From an uncultured bacterium (GTDB lineage: Bacteria; Pseudomonadota; Gammaproteobacteria; Burkholderiales; Burkholderiaceae_C): 64,000 bases of DNA. Shown here piece after piece: positions 46,694-55,541 of this stretch (position 1 is the first letter of the stretch; each line of letters begins with the position of its first letter). Where the stretch lies: the NCBI GenBank assembly GCA_903928495.1, contig CAIYQZ010000030.1, positions 144,641 to 208,640 on the forward strand. The letters run 5' to 3'. The notes under the pieces are model-generated. The model was not told the origin of the DNA and ran no database searches. It was given only the letters and a program-made list of their open reading frames with translations. The translations under genes were made by a program, and so were the position numbers.

Positions 46694-47992
46694 TCAAACC
46701 TTTTTAAACCGATGACCTACACGTACGGCATCAATAAGTACCCGCTTAGGCATCATGTGTTCCTGAAGAGACTCCCTCATGAAGGACATTAAAAGAACAG
46801 GATCGATCACGCAACCTAAGCAAGGTTGAACCTGAAGCACAACATGCTGCCCTGTAATAGGATTACTCTTACCTTCTGCCTTCACCAATTCAATTCCAGG
46901 ATAACACAGCGCAACGCGCTCAACTTCAGATGCCATAAACTTCAAACCGCCAACATTTATAACATCATTGTTTCTACCAACAACTTTAATGAAATCGCCT
47001 TTCTGATCCACTATATCTTTTGTACAATACCAGCCATCCTGATCAAACGGAGAATCAGCATTCAAATAACCCAACATTGCAGATGCCGATTTGATTTCGA
47101 GAACATTGTTTATAACTCTAGTTACAACACCCTCACCGCCAATTTTCATAAATAAACTATTACGAGATTCAGACTTAATACGCAAAATACCCAACTCTGA
47201 CATCCCAAACGTTTGGCGAAAGTCAACATCAGGGAGAAGATCACACAAAGCATCTAGAGTAGGCTGATCCATCCGTTCTGTGCCATATGTAATCACGCGA
47301 AGACATCTAGGAATACGATCAGGAATCATTCCACTCATTAACATCATTCTCAAGAATGTTGGCGTGGTAGGTAAAACCTCAACACAAAACTTCTCGCACA
47401 TCGACAAAATAGAATCAACTGATCGAGAATCGGGCGTAATTATACATCCACGATTAAAAAGTGTATGCATCAAGGTATTGATGCCACCTATATGATCAAA
47501 CAGGAGAAAGGTTAAGGTCCTCAATGCCGGACGAGGAGTTTCAAAACGCAAGAGAAAGTCAGATAAATCATGAAGAATAGCCTTTGGCCTACCAGTGGTA
47601 CCAGTAGAAAAAAGAATTAACCCGGCATGGCTCCTATCTCTCAGCTTCTTTATGAGTCCATTCTTGCCAGAGTGCTTGAGACGGCGTACGGAGCCATCAC
47701 AAATAACTACGTCAACTTCAGCTGATTCAAAAAAATACTCATGGTCATGTTTTGTATCAGCAGTTAAAGGAACGACAATGGCTCCAAGATCAATCAATCT
47801 CAACAATGTTGAAATTGATTTGGGATCAAAATCTCCGATTAACGCAACTACATCACCAACATGTATTGCCGCAAGATCAACAGAGTCATTAGAAAGAACG
47901 TCAGCAAAGAATAATTCACGCCCTTGATAGATCAAAAAAGGAGCATCAATTTCATGCCAAATCGTGTTCAATTTATTCAGCAAAGACATCAT
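46694..47992 (-). CDS. AMP-forming ligase of the ACP cassette
   Basis: A 432-residue ANL enzyme, shorter than acyl-CoA ligases because the C-terminal domain is compact. The P-loop is ILFSTGTTGRPKAIL (from about 127), with FRQTFGMSELGILRIKS and DGWYCTKDIVDQKGDFIKVV. The usual lysine motif (TxxGKxxR) is replaced by a short end, GHRFKKV, whose lysines could serve. It probably adenylates a small carboxylic acid and loads it on the neighbouring ACP, as VibE- or DltA-like enzymes do. ATGA overlaps the reductase stop, and a GGAGG site precedes it. Confidence 0.85.
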   Translation of the reverse strand: MMSLLNKLNTIWHEIDAPFLIYQGRELFFADVLSNDSVDLAAIHVGDVVALIGDFDPKSISTLLRLIDLGAIVVPLTADTKHDHEYFFESAEVDVVICDGSVRRLKHSGKNGLIKKLRDRSHAGLILFSTGTTGRPKAILHDLSDFLLRFETPRPALRTLTFLLFDHIGGINTLMHTLFNRGCIITPDSRSVDSILSMCEKFCVEVLPTTPTFLRMMLMSGMIPDRIPRCLRVITYGTERMDQPTLDALCDLLPDVDFRQTFGMSELGILRIKSESRNSLFMKIGGEGVVTRVINNVLEIKSASAMLGYLNADSPFDQDGWYCTKDIVDQKGDFIKVVGRNNDVINVGGLKFMASEVERVALCYPGIELVKAEGKSNPITGQHVVLQVQPCLGCVIDPVLLMSFMRESLQEHMMPKRVLIDAVRVGHRFKKV

Positions 47993-48666
47993 ACACCTCC
48001 AACATGAATAACCTGACCAGAGATACTAAGTGACCGATCATCCAATAACAAATCCACTATGTCACATACATGAGTTGGCTCGAACTGCGTAGGAATAATT
48101 TGATCGGAGACTATTGCATCAATTTGTTTCGAACTAACACCTTTAAGAAGATCCGTATTAATTGGACCCGGCGCAATACAATTTGCTCTGATACTAAAAT
48201 CAGCCATCTCACGGGCAAAAGATCGCGTAAAGCCCTCTACACCAGCCTTTGATGCTGCATAAATAGACTCACCCTTTAAACCTAAAGCCACAGCGATTGT
48301 GGAAAAATTAATTATTGACCCGCCTCCGCTTCTGATAATAAGAGGAGCAAAGGCTTGACAGCAAAAAATTGTCCCAAGTAAATTTGTATTAATAATACCT
48401 ATCGCAGTTTTCGTTGGAGTGGTTAAGGCAAGATTCATTGAAGCAATGCCAGCAACGTTGATAAGAGCCTTAACTTGAACCCCAGAACTTTTCAGCGAAG
48501 CTACAACACTCTTAATATCATCCGGAGATGAAACATCACACTTTAAAGTCGGAAAATCACTTATGCACTCTCCACGAGCGAGGCCCAATACCGAATACCC
48601 ATTTGACATTAATCTCGTACAAATAGCCCGCCCCAAGCCTTTACTTGCGCCAGTCACTACAATCAT
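47989..48666 (-). CDS. FabG-like short-chain dehydrogenase of the ACP cassette
   Basis: A 225-residue classical SDR. The cofactor loop is VVTGASKGLGRAIC at residues 3-16, INVAGIA is the NNAG equivalent, the catalytic serine lies in INFSTIAVA and Tyr/Lys in YAASKAGVEGF; the end SGQVIHVGGV is typical of 3-oxoacyl-ACP reductases. Its place between the ACP and the ligase genes, overlapping both by four bases, suggests it reduces a keto group of an ACP-bound acid, for example to a hydroxyacyl. A free sugar or acid substrate cannot be excluded. Confidence 0.88.
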   Translation of the reverse strand: MIVVTGASKGLGRAICTRLMSNGYSVLGLARGECISDFPTLKCDVSSPDDIKSVVASLKSSGVQVKALINVAGIASMNLALTTPTKTAIGIINTNLLGTIFCCQAFAPLIIRSGGGSIINFSTIAVALGLKGESIYAASKAGVEGFTRSFAREMADFSIRANCIAPGPINTDLLKGVSSKQIDAIVSDQIIPTQFEPTHVCDIVDLLLDDRSLSISGQVIHVGGV

Positions 48667-48950
48667 TTTAAAATATCCTTTTGCCTCAGAAATTCCTCAA
48701 CAAGAGACCCAGCAGTGAGAAACATGCTTCTCGATCTTGACATTGCAGAATCAGATGTCCAATCAAAATTAAAACCCAATTCCGCAGCAATATCCTCAAG
48801 CATCAAACTCAACTCAACTAACTTCATAGAAGTCAATATACCATCCTGGCCAATCAACGGTGTTTCAGTAGAAACCTTGATAGTTAAATCAGGAACCATC
48901 GACTGAATTGACAACACAATTCTCTCAGAGATCATGGACTCACTTTGCAT
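48663..48950 (-). CDS. acyl carrier protein of the capsule locus
   Basis: A 95-residue ACP. The phosphopantetheine serine is Ser41 in DGILTSMKLVELSLMLEDIA, where the classic DSL is TSM: the serine is kept and the aspartate replaced by threonine. The size and acidic helix II are otherwise normal. The second of two tandem ATG codons (48950) has AGGAG five bases upstream. It is first in a run with the reductase and ligase genes, each overlapping by four bases. It would hold the acid that is transferred to the sugar. Confidence 0.8.
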   Translation of the reverse strand: MQSESMISERIVLSIQSMVPDLTIKVSTETPLIGQDGILTSMKLVELSLMLEDIAAELGFNFDWTSDSAMSRSRSMFLTAGSLVEEFLRQKDILK

Positions 48951-49216
48951 CATTTCTCCTAAATAAAGAAAATTTTCCGAAACACAAAAGGAACTAAAAA
49001 GAGAACGAAACAATTTATATCATTTATTCAGATCGAATTCACATTATCAACGATGTTCAAAGAAAACATAACACAAAATTACATTAACCATGAAAAAGTA
49101 TTTTCATAAATGCATTCATACTGAACGAAGAAAAAGATCCTCTGTGCAGCTGATACCACCCCTTGATGATCATCAGAAACATAGTTTGTGGCGCGGAATA
49201 ATTCAATGGGATTAAA
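48951..49216 (-). other. AT-rich gap with a 55-codon reading frame
   Basis: 266 bases between the ACP gene and the glycosyltransferase. On the minus strand an ATG at 49251 (inside the glycosyltransferase end) opens 55 codons to a TAA at 49084, containing QTMFLMIIKGWYQLHRGSFS. It has no ribosome site and no family that I recognise, so it may be chance or a gene remnant. Composition becomes even more AT-rich from here towards the ACP genes, so this may be an internal junction of the island. Confidence 0.3.
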
Positions 49217-50617
49217 TTACGAGTATCGGAATTGACTAAATAATTTTCCATATTCAGATCCAATATGACTCCAATGAATACGAGCTGACTGAACCGCCTT
49301 AATATTAAGTTCTCTGGTTTCGTTACAACGCAATATTTTTAGAACACTTTTTACAGTATTCTCTTTGCAAAGGAAATCTTCAACAACACAAGAAAGTGAA
49401 TCACCGTCACGCTCAATCATTTCAATTGTGTGCCGACCGATGTTCGTAAGTGAAGGTATCCCGACAGAGGCAGCCTCTGATGCTGGATACATAGTGGGGC
49501 CCCCTTCTGCAAAACTTGGATGCAATACTAAATTGCAAATTTTATAGAGACAAGCGTGCTGCAGATTGGTAAGTCTTGTTAGTTCATATACTCTTTCGGT
49601 TTCCCAGTCATATTTACCGTTAAACCGATCGCGGATTTTCTCTGGAAGTTCTGCGGTAATAACAAATCTAAAATCGAATTCGGGAGCTGCTTGAATTAGC
49701 TTATCCAAAACATTAAATAATGCCTCAAAGCCTTTGTAGGGTCTATATTGGGTCGACACCATAATCACAATCGTGGATGGTGATAATCGTTTGAACAGGC
49801 GAAATAATACCGACAAGTTTAGTGTATCAGAAAGCAATACATCCAACGCCTCTTGCTTTGTTTTGCCACAAACAAGTCTTTTCGGCCAAGCCTTTATCAA
49901 ATTACTTCGGGTGATCGGCTCTCCAATTTTTTCGACATGTGATTCCAGTAACTGCGAGTAATCAGGTGAGCCGTTATATATAACACTAATAGAATTTGGA
50001 TTGATTCCCCATACCTGTTCTAAGTATTGCCTATTTGCATTAGACTGCGTAATCATAGCAGTGGCCTTCACATGAAATCGATACATAAATTTATGTAACT
50101 CGACTTTTCTGCTTTTGCCAAACGCACTGTACTCAAATCCGAATGGGTCCCAAAAGTTGAATACCTTAGGCTTTTTTCGATGCGACAATAGGGCATAAAC
50201 AGGAGATGGGTTGTAGATAACATTTGCGCTACGTATCTCCTTTGATACCCAATATTTAGCAAACGGTAAGGTTACAATCCAGGCTAGATGTAGTGCGGCA
50301 TCAAAAATTGCATCAACAGCTCTTTCGAATTTAGCTGGTAATCCTTCAGGTGGGGCCGCCGCCCTCAACAGTGCTTTTATATCATGCCAGATCTTGAGTC
50401 GTCTCAAATTTAAACCATACGGCACAACTCTAACATTCTTTAAATTACCTAATGTCTCATTAGCAATACTCAAATGCTCAGATGAAATTATCAATGTGTA
50501 CAAGATTTCTTCTGGTCCATTGAGTAATATGTTTTCGACAGTCTGTGTTATTCCTTCACCACGCCATCCCGCAGAAGGAGGATACACGGCCCAGACCAAT
50601 ACATTAAGAGGTTGCAT
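49217..50617 (-). CDS. GT4-like glycosyltransferase, probable polymerising enzyme
   Basis: A 466-residue GT-B protein, the only glycosyltransferase in the AT-rich island. The N-terminus LNVLVWAVYPPSAGWRGEGI is an acceptor-side strand; the donor side has STIVIMVSTQYRPYKGFEAL and NLVLHPSFAEGGPTMYPASE with the conserved glutamate, then GIPSLTNIGRHTIEM. It would use GDP-perosamine or GDP-mannose. As a homopolymer would need few transferases, it could build most of the chain. Its 5' end is 17 bases from the per stop. Confidence 0.85.
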   Translation of the reverse strand: MQPLNVLVWAVYPPSAGWRGEGITQTVENILLNGPEEILYTLIISSEHLSIANETLGNLKNVRVVPYGLNLRRLKIWHDIKALLRAAAPPEGLPAKFERAVDAIFDAALHLAWIVTLPFAKYWVSKEIRSANVIYNPSPVYALLSHRKKPKVFNFWDPFGFEYSAFGKSRKVELHKFMYRFHVKATAMITQSNANRQYLEQVWGINPNSISVIYNGSPDYSQLLESHVEKIGEPITRSNLIKAWPKRLVCGKTKQEALDVLLSDTLNLSVLFRLFKRLSPSTIVIMVSTQYRPYKGFEALFNVLDKLIQAAPEFDFRFVITAELPEKIRDRFNGKYDWETERVYELTRLTNLQHACLYKICNLVLHPSFAEGGPTMYPASEAASVGIPSLTNIGRHTIEMIERDGDSLSCVVEDFLCKENTVKSVLKILRCNETRELNIKAVQSARIHWSHIGSEYGKLFSQFRYS

Positions 50618-50634
50618 GGCTATCTAAAGTACAA

Positions 50635-51717
50635 TTAATCAAAAAATCTCTTGATTTCTTCACATATCATGTGAACTGATTCTTGAGATAACTCTGGATA
50701 ACTGGGTAGGTTTATACCTCGACTACTTAATGACTCAGCTACGGGGAAGTCGCCTTTCTGTGCACTGTGTGGCATGCAGTGAGCAGGCGTAAACACTGGA
50801 CGCGTTTCTATTTGTCTTTCTTTTAACAGCTCTCTCAATGGATCTCGGTTTTCTTTTTCGTCAACTGCAATAGAGCACATCCAAAAAGAATGCAAGGTAT
50901 TAGGTTGCTCCCTGTGAATAGATAAAGGAAGACCCAATAATTCCTCAGTGTACCATGAGGCAATAGCTCTTTTTTTAGCAATTATGTCATCAAAACATTC
51001 TAATTGTGCCAGTCCTATGGCGGCACAGATGTTGGTCATTCGATAATTGTATGCAATCACGTCATGCCAATACTCTCGTGTTTTCGACACACCTTGATTT
51101 TTTAAATGACATATACGGTCTAAAGTCTCTTTCGATTTTGCCAACACCATCCCCCCCTCACCTGTAGTAATTGTTTTATTCCCGAAAAAACTAAAGGTTG
51201 AAACATCTCCAAAACACCCGGCAGATATATCATTATATTTTGTACCAAATGCCTCAGCACAATCCTCAATCAATTTCAATCCATAGCGTTCGCAAATCGC
51301 ACTAATCGCGTTCATCTCACATGGCAAGCCATATAAATGAACCACCATGATTGCTTTAGTTTTTGAAGTTATTTTTCTAATGATATCTTCAGGATCAACC
51401 TGCCAAGTTTCCTCCAAACTGTCAACATAAACAGGCTTCGCCCCAACATGGAAGATTGAATTGACTGAAGCAATATATGTGAAGGTCGGAACAATTACCT
51501 CATCACCAGGCCCTATCCCTAAAGCCAACAGAGCTAGATGTATGGCTACCGTTCCATTGCACACCGAGGTGGCTGCTGACACGCCAACATGGCTCGCAAA
51601 TGCTTGCTCAAATCTCTGTATATATTCTCCCTTTGATGATATCCACGTTGTGTCAATGCAATCAATTACGTAATTCTTTACATTGCCGGATAAATATGGT
51701 TTATACACTGGTATCAT
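50635..51717 (-). CDS. per: GDP-perosamine synthase (DegT/DnrJ aminotransferase)
   Basis: A 360-residue PLP sugar aminotransferase. From memory it is very like E. coli O157 RfbE/Per and V. cholerae RfbE: LDSTWISSKG-like DTTWISSKGEYIQRFEQAFA, GDEVIVPTFTYIASVNSIFH, the PLP lysine in STFSFFGNKTITTGEGGMVL, and WHDVIAYNYRMTNICAAIGL. It converts GDP-4-keto-6-deoxy-mannose and glutamate to GDP-perosamine. It lies 14 bases after gmd, which makes its substrate. This strongly suggests perosamine in the polymer. Confidence 0.9.
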   Translation of the reverse strand: MIPVYKPYLSGNVKNYVIDCIDTTWISSKGEYIQRFEQAFASHVGVSAATSVCNGTVAIHLALLALGIGPGDEVIVPTFTYIASVNSIFHVGAKPVYVDSLEETWQVDPEDIIRKITSKTKAIMVVHLYGLPCEMNAISAICERYGLKLIEDCAEAFGTKYNDISAGCFGDVSTFSFFGNKTITTGEGGMVLAKSKETLDRICHLKNQGVSKTREYWHDVIAYNYRMTNICAAIGLAQLECFDDIIAKKRAIASWYTEELLGLPLSIHREQPNTLHSFWMCSIAVDEKENRDPLRELLKERQIETRPVFTPAHCMPHSAQKGDFPVAESLSSRGINLPSYPELSQESVHMICEEIKRFFD

Positions 51718-51731
51718 TACTTTTCCTATAT

Positions 51732-52820
51732 TTATTCAGCGTATGTGTAAAATTTAAATCCATTTTGCTTTACTAGCAAATCTCTTTTAGCCTCTTTTAA
51801 GTCTTCTAGCATCATTTCAGAGACAAGCTCTTTGAACGTTGTTGTGGGGTACCAACCAAGTATATTTTTCGCTTTAGTTGGGTCTCCAAGTAACGTCTCA
51901 ACCTCTGCAGGTCTGTAATAGCAAGGATCAACAGCGACTATTTGCTTACCAGAGTCCACATCATACCCAATCTCATCGGCCCCACCTCCTTCCCATCTAA
52001 TATTAATGTCAATCTCTTTGGCAGCCAGCTCTACAAACTCCCTAACTGAATGTTGCTCACCCGTAGCAATAACATAGTCCTCAGGTGTTTCCTGCTGCAA
52101 CATTAGCCATTGCATCTCAACATAATCTTTGGCATGCCCCCAATCCCTCAGAGCATTCATATTCCCTAAGTATAGACATCCCTGCAACCCAAGCTTTATG
52201 CGCGCTAATGCTCTAGTTATTTTGCGTGTTACAAATGTTTCCCCACGAAGGGGGGACTCATGGTTGAAAAGAATTCCGTTGCAAGCATACATGCCATAAG
52301 ACTCGCGATAATTCTTTGTTATCCAGTAGGCATATAGTTTCGCGACAGCGTAGGGCGATCGTGGGTAAAATGGAGTAGTCTCACGCTGAGGGATCTCTTG
52401 AACTAATCCATAAAGCTCGGATGTCGACGCTTGGTAGTACCGCGTTGTCTTCTCGAGGCCGGCAATACGAATTGCTTCTAAAATACGAAGTGCACCCAAT
52501 GCGTCTGAGTTTGCAGTATATTCAGGTTCTTCAAATGAGACTGCCACATGGCTTTGTGCTGCCAAGTTGTATATTTCATCTGGCTTTACCTGCTGCACAA
52601 TTCGGATTAGACTTGATGAATCAGTTAGATCTCCATAGTGCAATGTTAAATTATATCCCTTGTCATGAGGATCGTGATATAAATGGTCGATCCTATCCGT
52701 ATTAAATAATGATGTTCGCCTTCTAATTCCATGCACCTCATAACCTTTTATCAAAAGAAACTCCGCGAGGTATGCACCATCCTGTCCAGTGATACCAGTT
52801 ATCAATGCCTTCTTAACCAT
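51732..52820 (-). CDS. gmd: GDP-mannose 4,6-dehydratase
   Basis: A 362-residue extended SDR. The cofactor site [19 protein letters not shown] is at the N-terminus, the active site has [20 protein letters not shown], and [20 protein letters not shown] holds Tyr and Lys; GDP-binding [20 protein letters not shown] is conserved. It makes GDP-4-keto-6-deoxy-D-mannose. I chose the ATG at 52820 because GGAG lies eight bases upstream; a GTG at 52853 is less likely. It works between ManC and the perosamine synthase. Confidence 0.95.
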   Translation of the reverse strand: MVKKALITGITGQDGAYLAEFLLIKGYEVHGIRRRTSLFNTDRIDHLYHDPHDKGYNLTLHYGDLTDSSSLIRIVQQVKPDEIYNLAAQSHVAVSFEEPEYTANSDALGALRILEAIRIAGLEKTTRYYQASTSELYGLVQEIPQRETTPFYPRSPYAVAKLYAYWITKNYRESYGMYACNGILFNHESPLRGETFVTRKITRALARIKLGLQGCLYLGNMNALRDWGHAKDYVEMQWLMLQQETPEDYVIATGEQHSVREFVELAAKEIDINIRWEGGGADEIGYDVDSGKQIVAVDPCYYRPAEVETLLGDPTKAKNILGWYPTTTFKELVSEMMLEDLKEAKRDLLVKQNGFKFYTYAE

Positions 52821-52935
52821 TACACTATCTCCTTTGATTCCAAGTTTATCCACAGGTTAAAATTTCGGATTTCCATTAAATAATCCGTCAATTTGCACCT
52901 TAATCTATACGCCATTCTATTTCATCGAGAAGTCC

Positions 52936-53598
52936 CTAACCTGTTTCTTGTAGAATTTTATTGTATACTTGCTGCGCATCAACAACAGATTTATATGATG
53001 TCAATTTTCCAGCATGCAGCACGGCCGCTCGATTGCATTGCATCGTAATGAAATCGCTATTGTGCGATACAATAATGTATGCGCGGTCTTTTCGCTTATC
53101 AAATAGTTCACTCATGCATCTTGCGTGAAATCTTGCGTCTCCGACTGCTATGACTTCGTCAATAAGATAGCAATCAAACTCTATAGCGAGGGACAACGCG
53201 AACGCCAACCTAGCCATCATGCCGCTTGAGTAATTTTTTACTGGCTCTCTGAGGAATTTTCCTAACTCAGAAAACTCTTCTACATACGATTTTGTATATT
53301 TGTAATCTGCATTGTATATACGCGCAATAAACCTTATGTTATCAATTCCGCTTAGCGACCCTTGAAATCCGCCGGCGAAAGCTAATGGCCATGATACTTT
53401 CATTTTTCTAGATACAGCTCCCTCATCTGGTTGCTCTTGGCCGCTTATTATGCGAATTAATGTTGATTTTCCAGCGCCATTCATCCCAAGAATTCCAAAG
53501 TGCTCTCCTCGATTTACCTCCATTGAAACCGAATCAAGTACGGTATGCCACCCTGATCTAGTTTTGTATTTCACCGTAACATCATCAATTTTTAGCAT
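52936..53598 (-). CDS. kpsT: capsule ABC exporter ATPase KpsT
   Basis: A 220-residue ATPase. Walker A is GMNGAGKSTLIRIISGQ, the signature NYSSGMMARLAFALSLAIEF and Walker B YLIDEVIAVGDARFHARCM. The length matches KpsT/CtrD; it lacks the C-terminal sugar-binding domain of O-antigen Wzt proteins, so export should not require recognition of a chain-end modification. It pairs with KpsM directly upstream (no gap between stop and start). Confidence 0.93.
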   Translation of the reverse strand: MLKIDDVTVKYKTRSGWHTVLDSVSMEVNRGEHFGILGMNGAGKSTLIRIISGQEQPDEGAVSRKMKVSWPLAFAGGFQGSLSGIDNIRFIARIYNADYKYTKSYVEEFSELGKFLREPVKNYSSGMMARLAFALSLAIEFDCYLIDEVIAVGDARFHARCMSELFDKRKDRAYIIVSHNSDFITMQCNRAAVLHAGKLTSYKSVVDAQQVYNKILQETG

Positions 53599-54390
53599 TT
53601 ATGTAGCCAATTTCTGCATTCTTTTGTCAGCCATTAATATCAACCCCGCGAGAGTTAGCACTAAGCACACGACCGAGACGTAAAAAATATCGTAATTTGT
53701 CTGTACAGATTCACCCCAATAGCCACCACGAAGCATTTCGACACAATTAACCATAGGTACTAACAGAGCCCATTCCTGGAGGTACTGCGGCAACCAACTC
53801 ACCATAAAAAATGTTCCGCTAATTGGAAGCATAAAGTATCCTGCCGGATGCCATATACGCTCAACCATATCGCTATACTCACTTAAGCATCCGAGAACGA
53901 TACCAAGCGCAGCACCGAACCACCCCAGTAGTATCCAGCCTGTGATTAGTAAAAGCATATTTTTCGGATAGTCAACAAGGCCAAGAGAGATCATTGACAC
54001 GAAGCAAATTATGAACGCTGCGGTAACTCCGGCTATCTCTAGAATCATTCTTGCAAAAAAAACATCTTGTACTTTTACTTGCCGATGATACATCAATACT
54101 CTATTCGACTCTATGGCCTTTATCCCTCTTGTTGGGCAGGTTCTCCATAGAATTAACCCAGAATACCCAAGAAATATGAATGGAATTACCTGTGTTTTCA
54201 TCTCCATTGAGCTATGGAACGTATTAAACAGCAGTACTGCTCCGACTGTAAAAACTATAGGATCAAGAAGAAGCCATAAAAATCCAAGGTTATTTCTACC
54301 GTACCTCGTCATTATCTCACGCATCAGGAGAGCCCCAATAACTCTGAGTTGAATTTTTACAGCGTTCATTAATTCAATGTTTCTCGCCAT
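53599..54390 (-). CDS. kpsM: capsule ABC exporter permease KpsM
   Basis: A 263-residue ABC-2 type permease with six hydrophobic segments. LRVIGALLMREIMTRYGRNN and LGFLWLLLDPIVFTVGAVLL at the N-terminus are typical of KpsM/CtrC. It moves the lipid-linked glycan across the inner membrane. I chose the ATG at 54390; a GTG two codons earlier is equally possible. It is 15 bases from kpsE. Confidence 0.92.
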   Translation of the reverse strand: MARNIELMNAVKIQLRVIGALLMREIMTRYGRNNLGFLWLLLDPIVFTVGAVLLFNTFHSSMEMKTQVIPFIFLGYSGLILWRTCPTRGIKAIESNRVLMYHRQVKVQDVFFARMILEIAGVTAAFIICFVSMISLGLVDYPKNMLLLITGWILLGWFGAALGIVLGCLSEYSDMVERIWHPAGYFMLPISGTFFMVSWLPQYLQEWALLVPMVNCVEMLRGGYWGESVQTNYDIFYVSVVCLVLTLAGLILMADKRMQKLAT

Positions 54391-54405
54391 TTTCACTCTT
54401 CTTGT

Positions 54406-55527
54406 TCAATCACGATGATCTTTTATACCCACCACGAGTAGCGCCACAATTCCCCATAGTATTAGAGACAGTAAAAGAGTAGATAATATTCCACGCAATC
54501 TCCTCGGTTCGGTTGGTCGGTCTGGTAGGCTCGGTTGTGCAATGCGCTCAAGATACGCATGCTTCCTTAACGCTTCATTGCGCGCAACTTCTAATGAAGC
54601 TATTGCTCCAGCTAATTGCCTATCTGCGATCTCCCTCTCTAGTATAAGTCTTTGATATTCAGCTGCTTTGCCTGCCAATGAGTTTTGCCCTGCTCCAGCA
54701 ACTTTATTTGTCTCCTTTGTCACTTCTTTTTCTAATGTTTGCACCCGTTGTTGCAATGCCGGGATTTGTGGATTATTTTTCGTGAATGTTTCAAGTTGCT
54801 TTAGTTGTGCTTTATTTGCCAGCAGCTCGTCTTGTAACTTTATAATTTGTTGTATTTGAAGTGTAGATTGGCGCTCAGGGTCAATAACACCTTGTTTATT
54901 TCGGAAGTTGGACAGAGCTAGGCCAGATGCGTACGCCTTTTCTTGGTTTAATTTCACTTCTTCCTCAGAAGAGCGAATGATGTCATTGCGAGATCTTTCG
55001 TTTAATTTATTAATTAATTTCTCACTTTGTTCCAATAGTATTTCATTTATTTTCTTCGCTTCTTCGGCTGAGTACGCCCTCACTTTTAGCACTGTAACTG
55101 CGGCGGTGTTATCATGAGCTACTGTAATTATTTGTGACTGATAATATCGGTATAACGCTTCAAAACTTTTATCCGAGTCCCAGAATCCAAATCTATTGTG
55201 AAAATCTACCGCTTCTGATGATAATGTTTTATCCAGTTCCATCCTGGCATTTATTTCTATTAGTGCATCTCGCGATGTTATATAGTTTTGCACAGCAAAG
55301 GCGCCGTCATTTGATCGTGCAAACCCTACTTCCTTTAGCAAAATTGCGCCTATTCCACTACTACTCGCTCTCTCTGGATTGGTAATTACAAAACGGCTTT
55401 CAGATATATATACATCTGATGCCATTCCCCCGAAATACAGCGCGGATATCGCCAATGGCAGCAATACGATAACTGAGAAAAGTTTATCGATTTTTTTGGT
55501 ATGTTTTATTTTATTGATTTGGTTCAT
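54406..55527 (-). CDS. kpsE: capsule export inner-membrane protein KpsE
   Basis: A 373-residue protein with one transmembrane segment near the N-terminus (SVIVLLPLAISALYFGGMAS) and one at the C-terminus (TLLLSLILWGIVALLVVGIK), and a long periplasmic region with heptad-rich coiled coil (KLQDELLANKAQLKQLETFT and onwards). This is the layout of KpsE/CtrB/BexC polysaccharide co-polymerases, which connect the ABC exporter with the outer-membrane lipoprotein. It is the last AT-rich gene of the island on this side. Confidence 0.93.
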   Translation of the reverse strand: MNQINKIKHTKKIDKLFSVIVLLPLAISALYFGGMASDVYISESRFVITNPERASSSGIGAILLKEVGFARSNDGAFAVQNYITSRDALIEINARMELDKTLSSEAVDFHNRFGFWDSDKSFEALYRYYQSQIITVAHDNTAAVTVLKVRAYSAEEAKKINEILLEQSEKLINKLNERSRNDIIRSSEEEVKLNQEKAYASGLALSNFRNKQGVIDPERQSTLQIQQIIKLQDELLANKAQLKQLETFTKNNPQIPALQQRVQTLEKEVTKETNKVAGAGQNSLAGKAAEYQRLILEREIADRQLAGAIASLEVARNEALRKHAYLERIAQPSLPDRPTEPRRLRGILSTLLLSLILWGIVALLVVGIKDHRD

Positions 55528-55541
55528 ATTATTCCGTTGGT

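Larger units (their letters stand above)
44690..55540. other. AT-rich serotype island within the capsule locus
   Basis: By eye, base composition falls sharply at about 44690, inside the export lipoprotein gene, and rises again at about 55540, between kpsE and manC. The part 44.7-49.2 kb is the most AT-rich. It contains the sugar-specific genes (gmd, per, glycosyltransferase, ACP cassette, NeuD-like) plus kpsE, kpsM and kpsT. The flanks (kpsS, manC, the end of the export gene, kpsC) have the genome's normal high GC. Confidence 0.8.

Noticed and set aside
49084..49251. 55-codon reading frame between the ACP and glycosyltransferase genes
   Set aside because: No ribosome site, overlap with the upstream gene, AT-rich sequence where short frames arise by chance; noted under the gap instead of as a gene.
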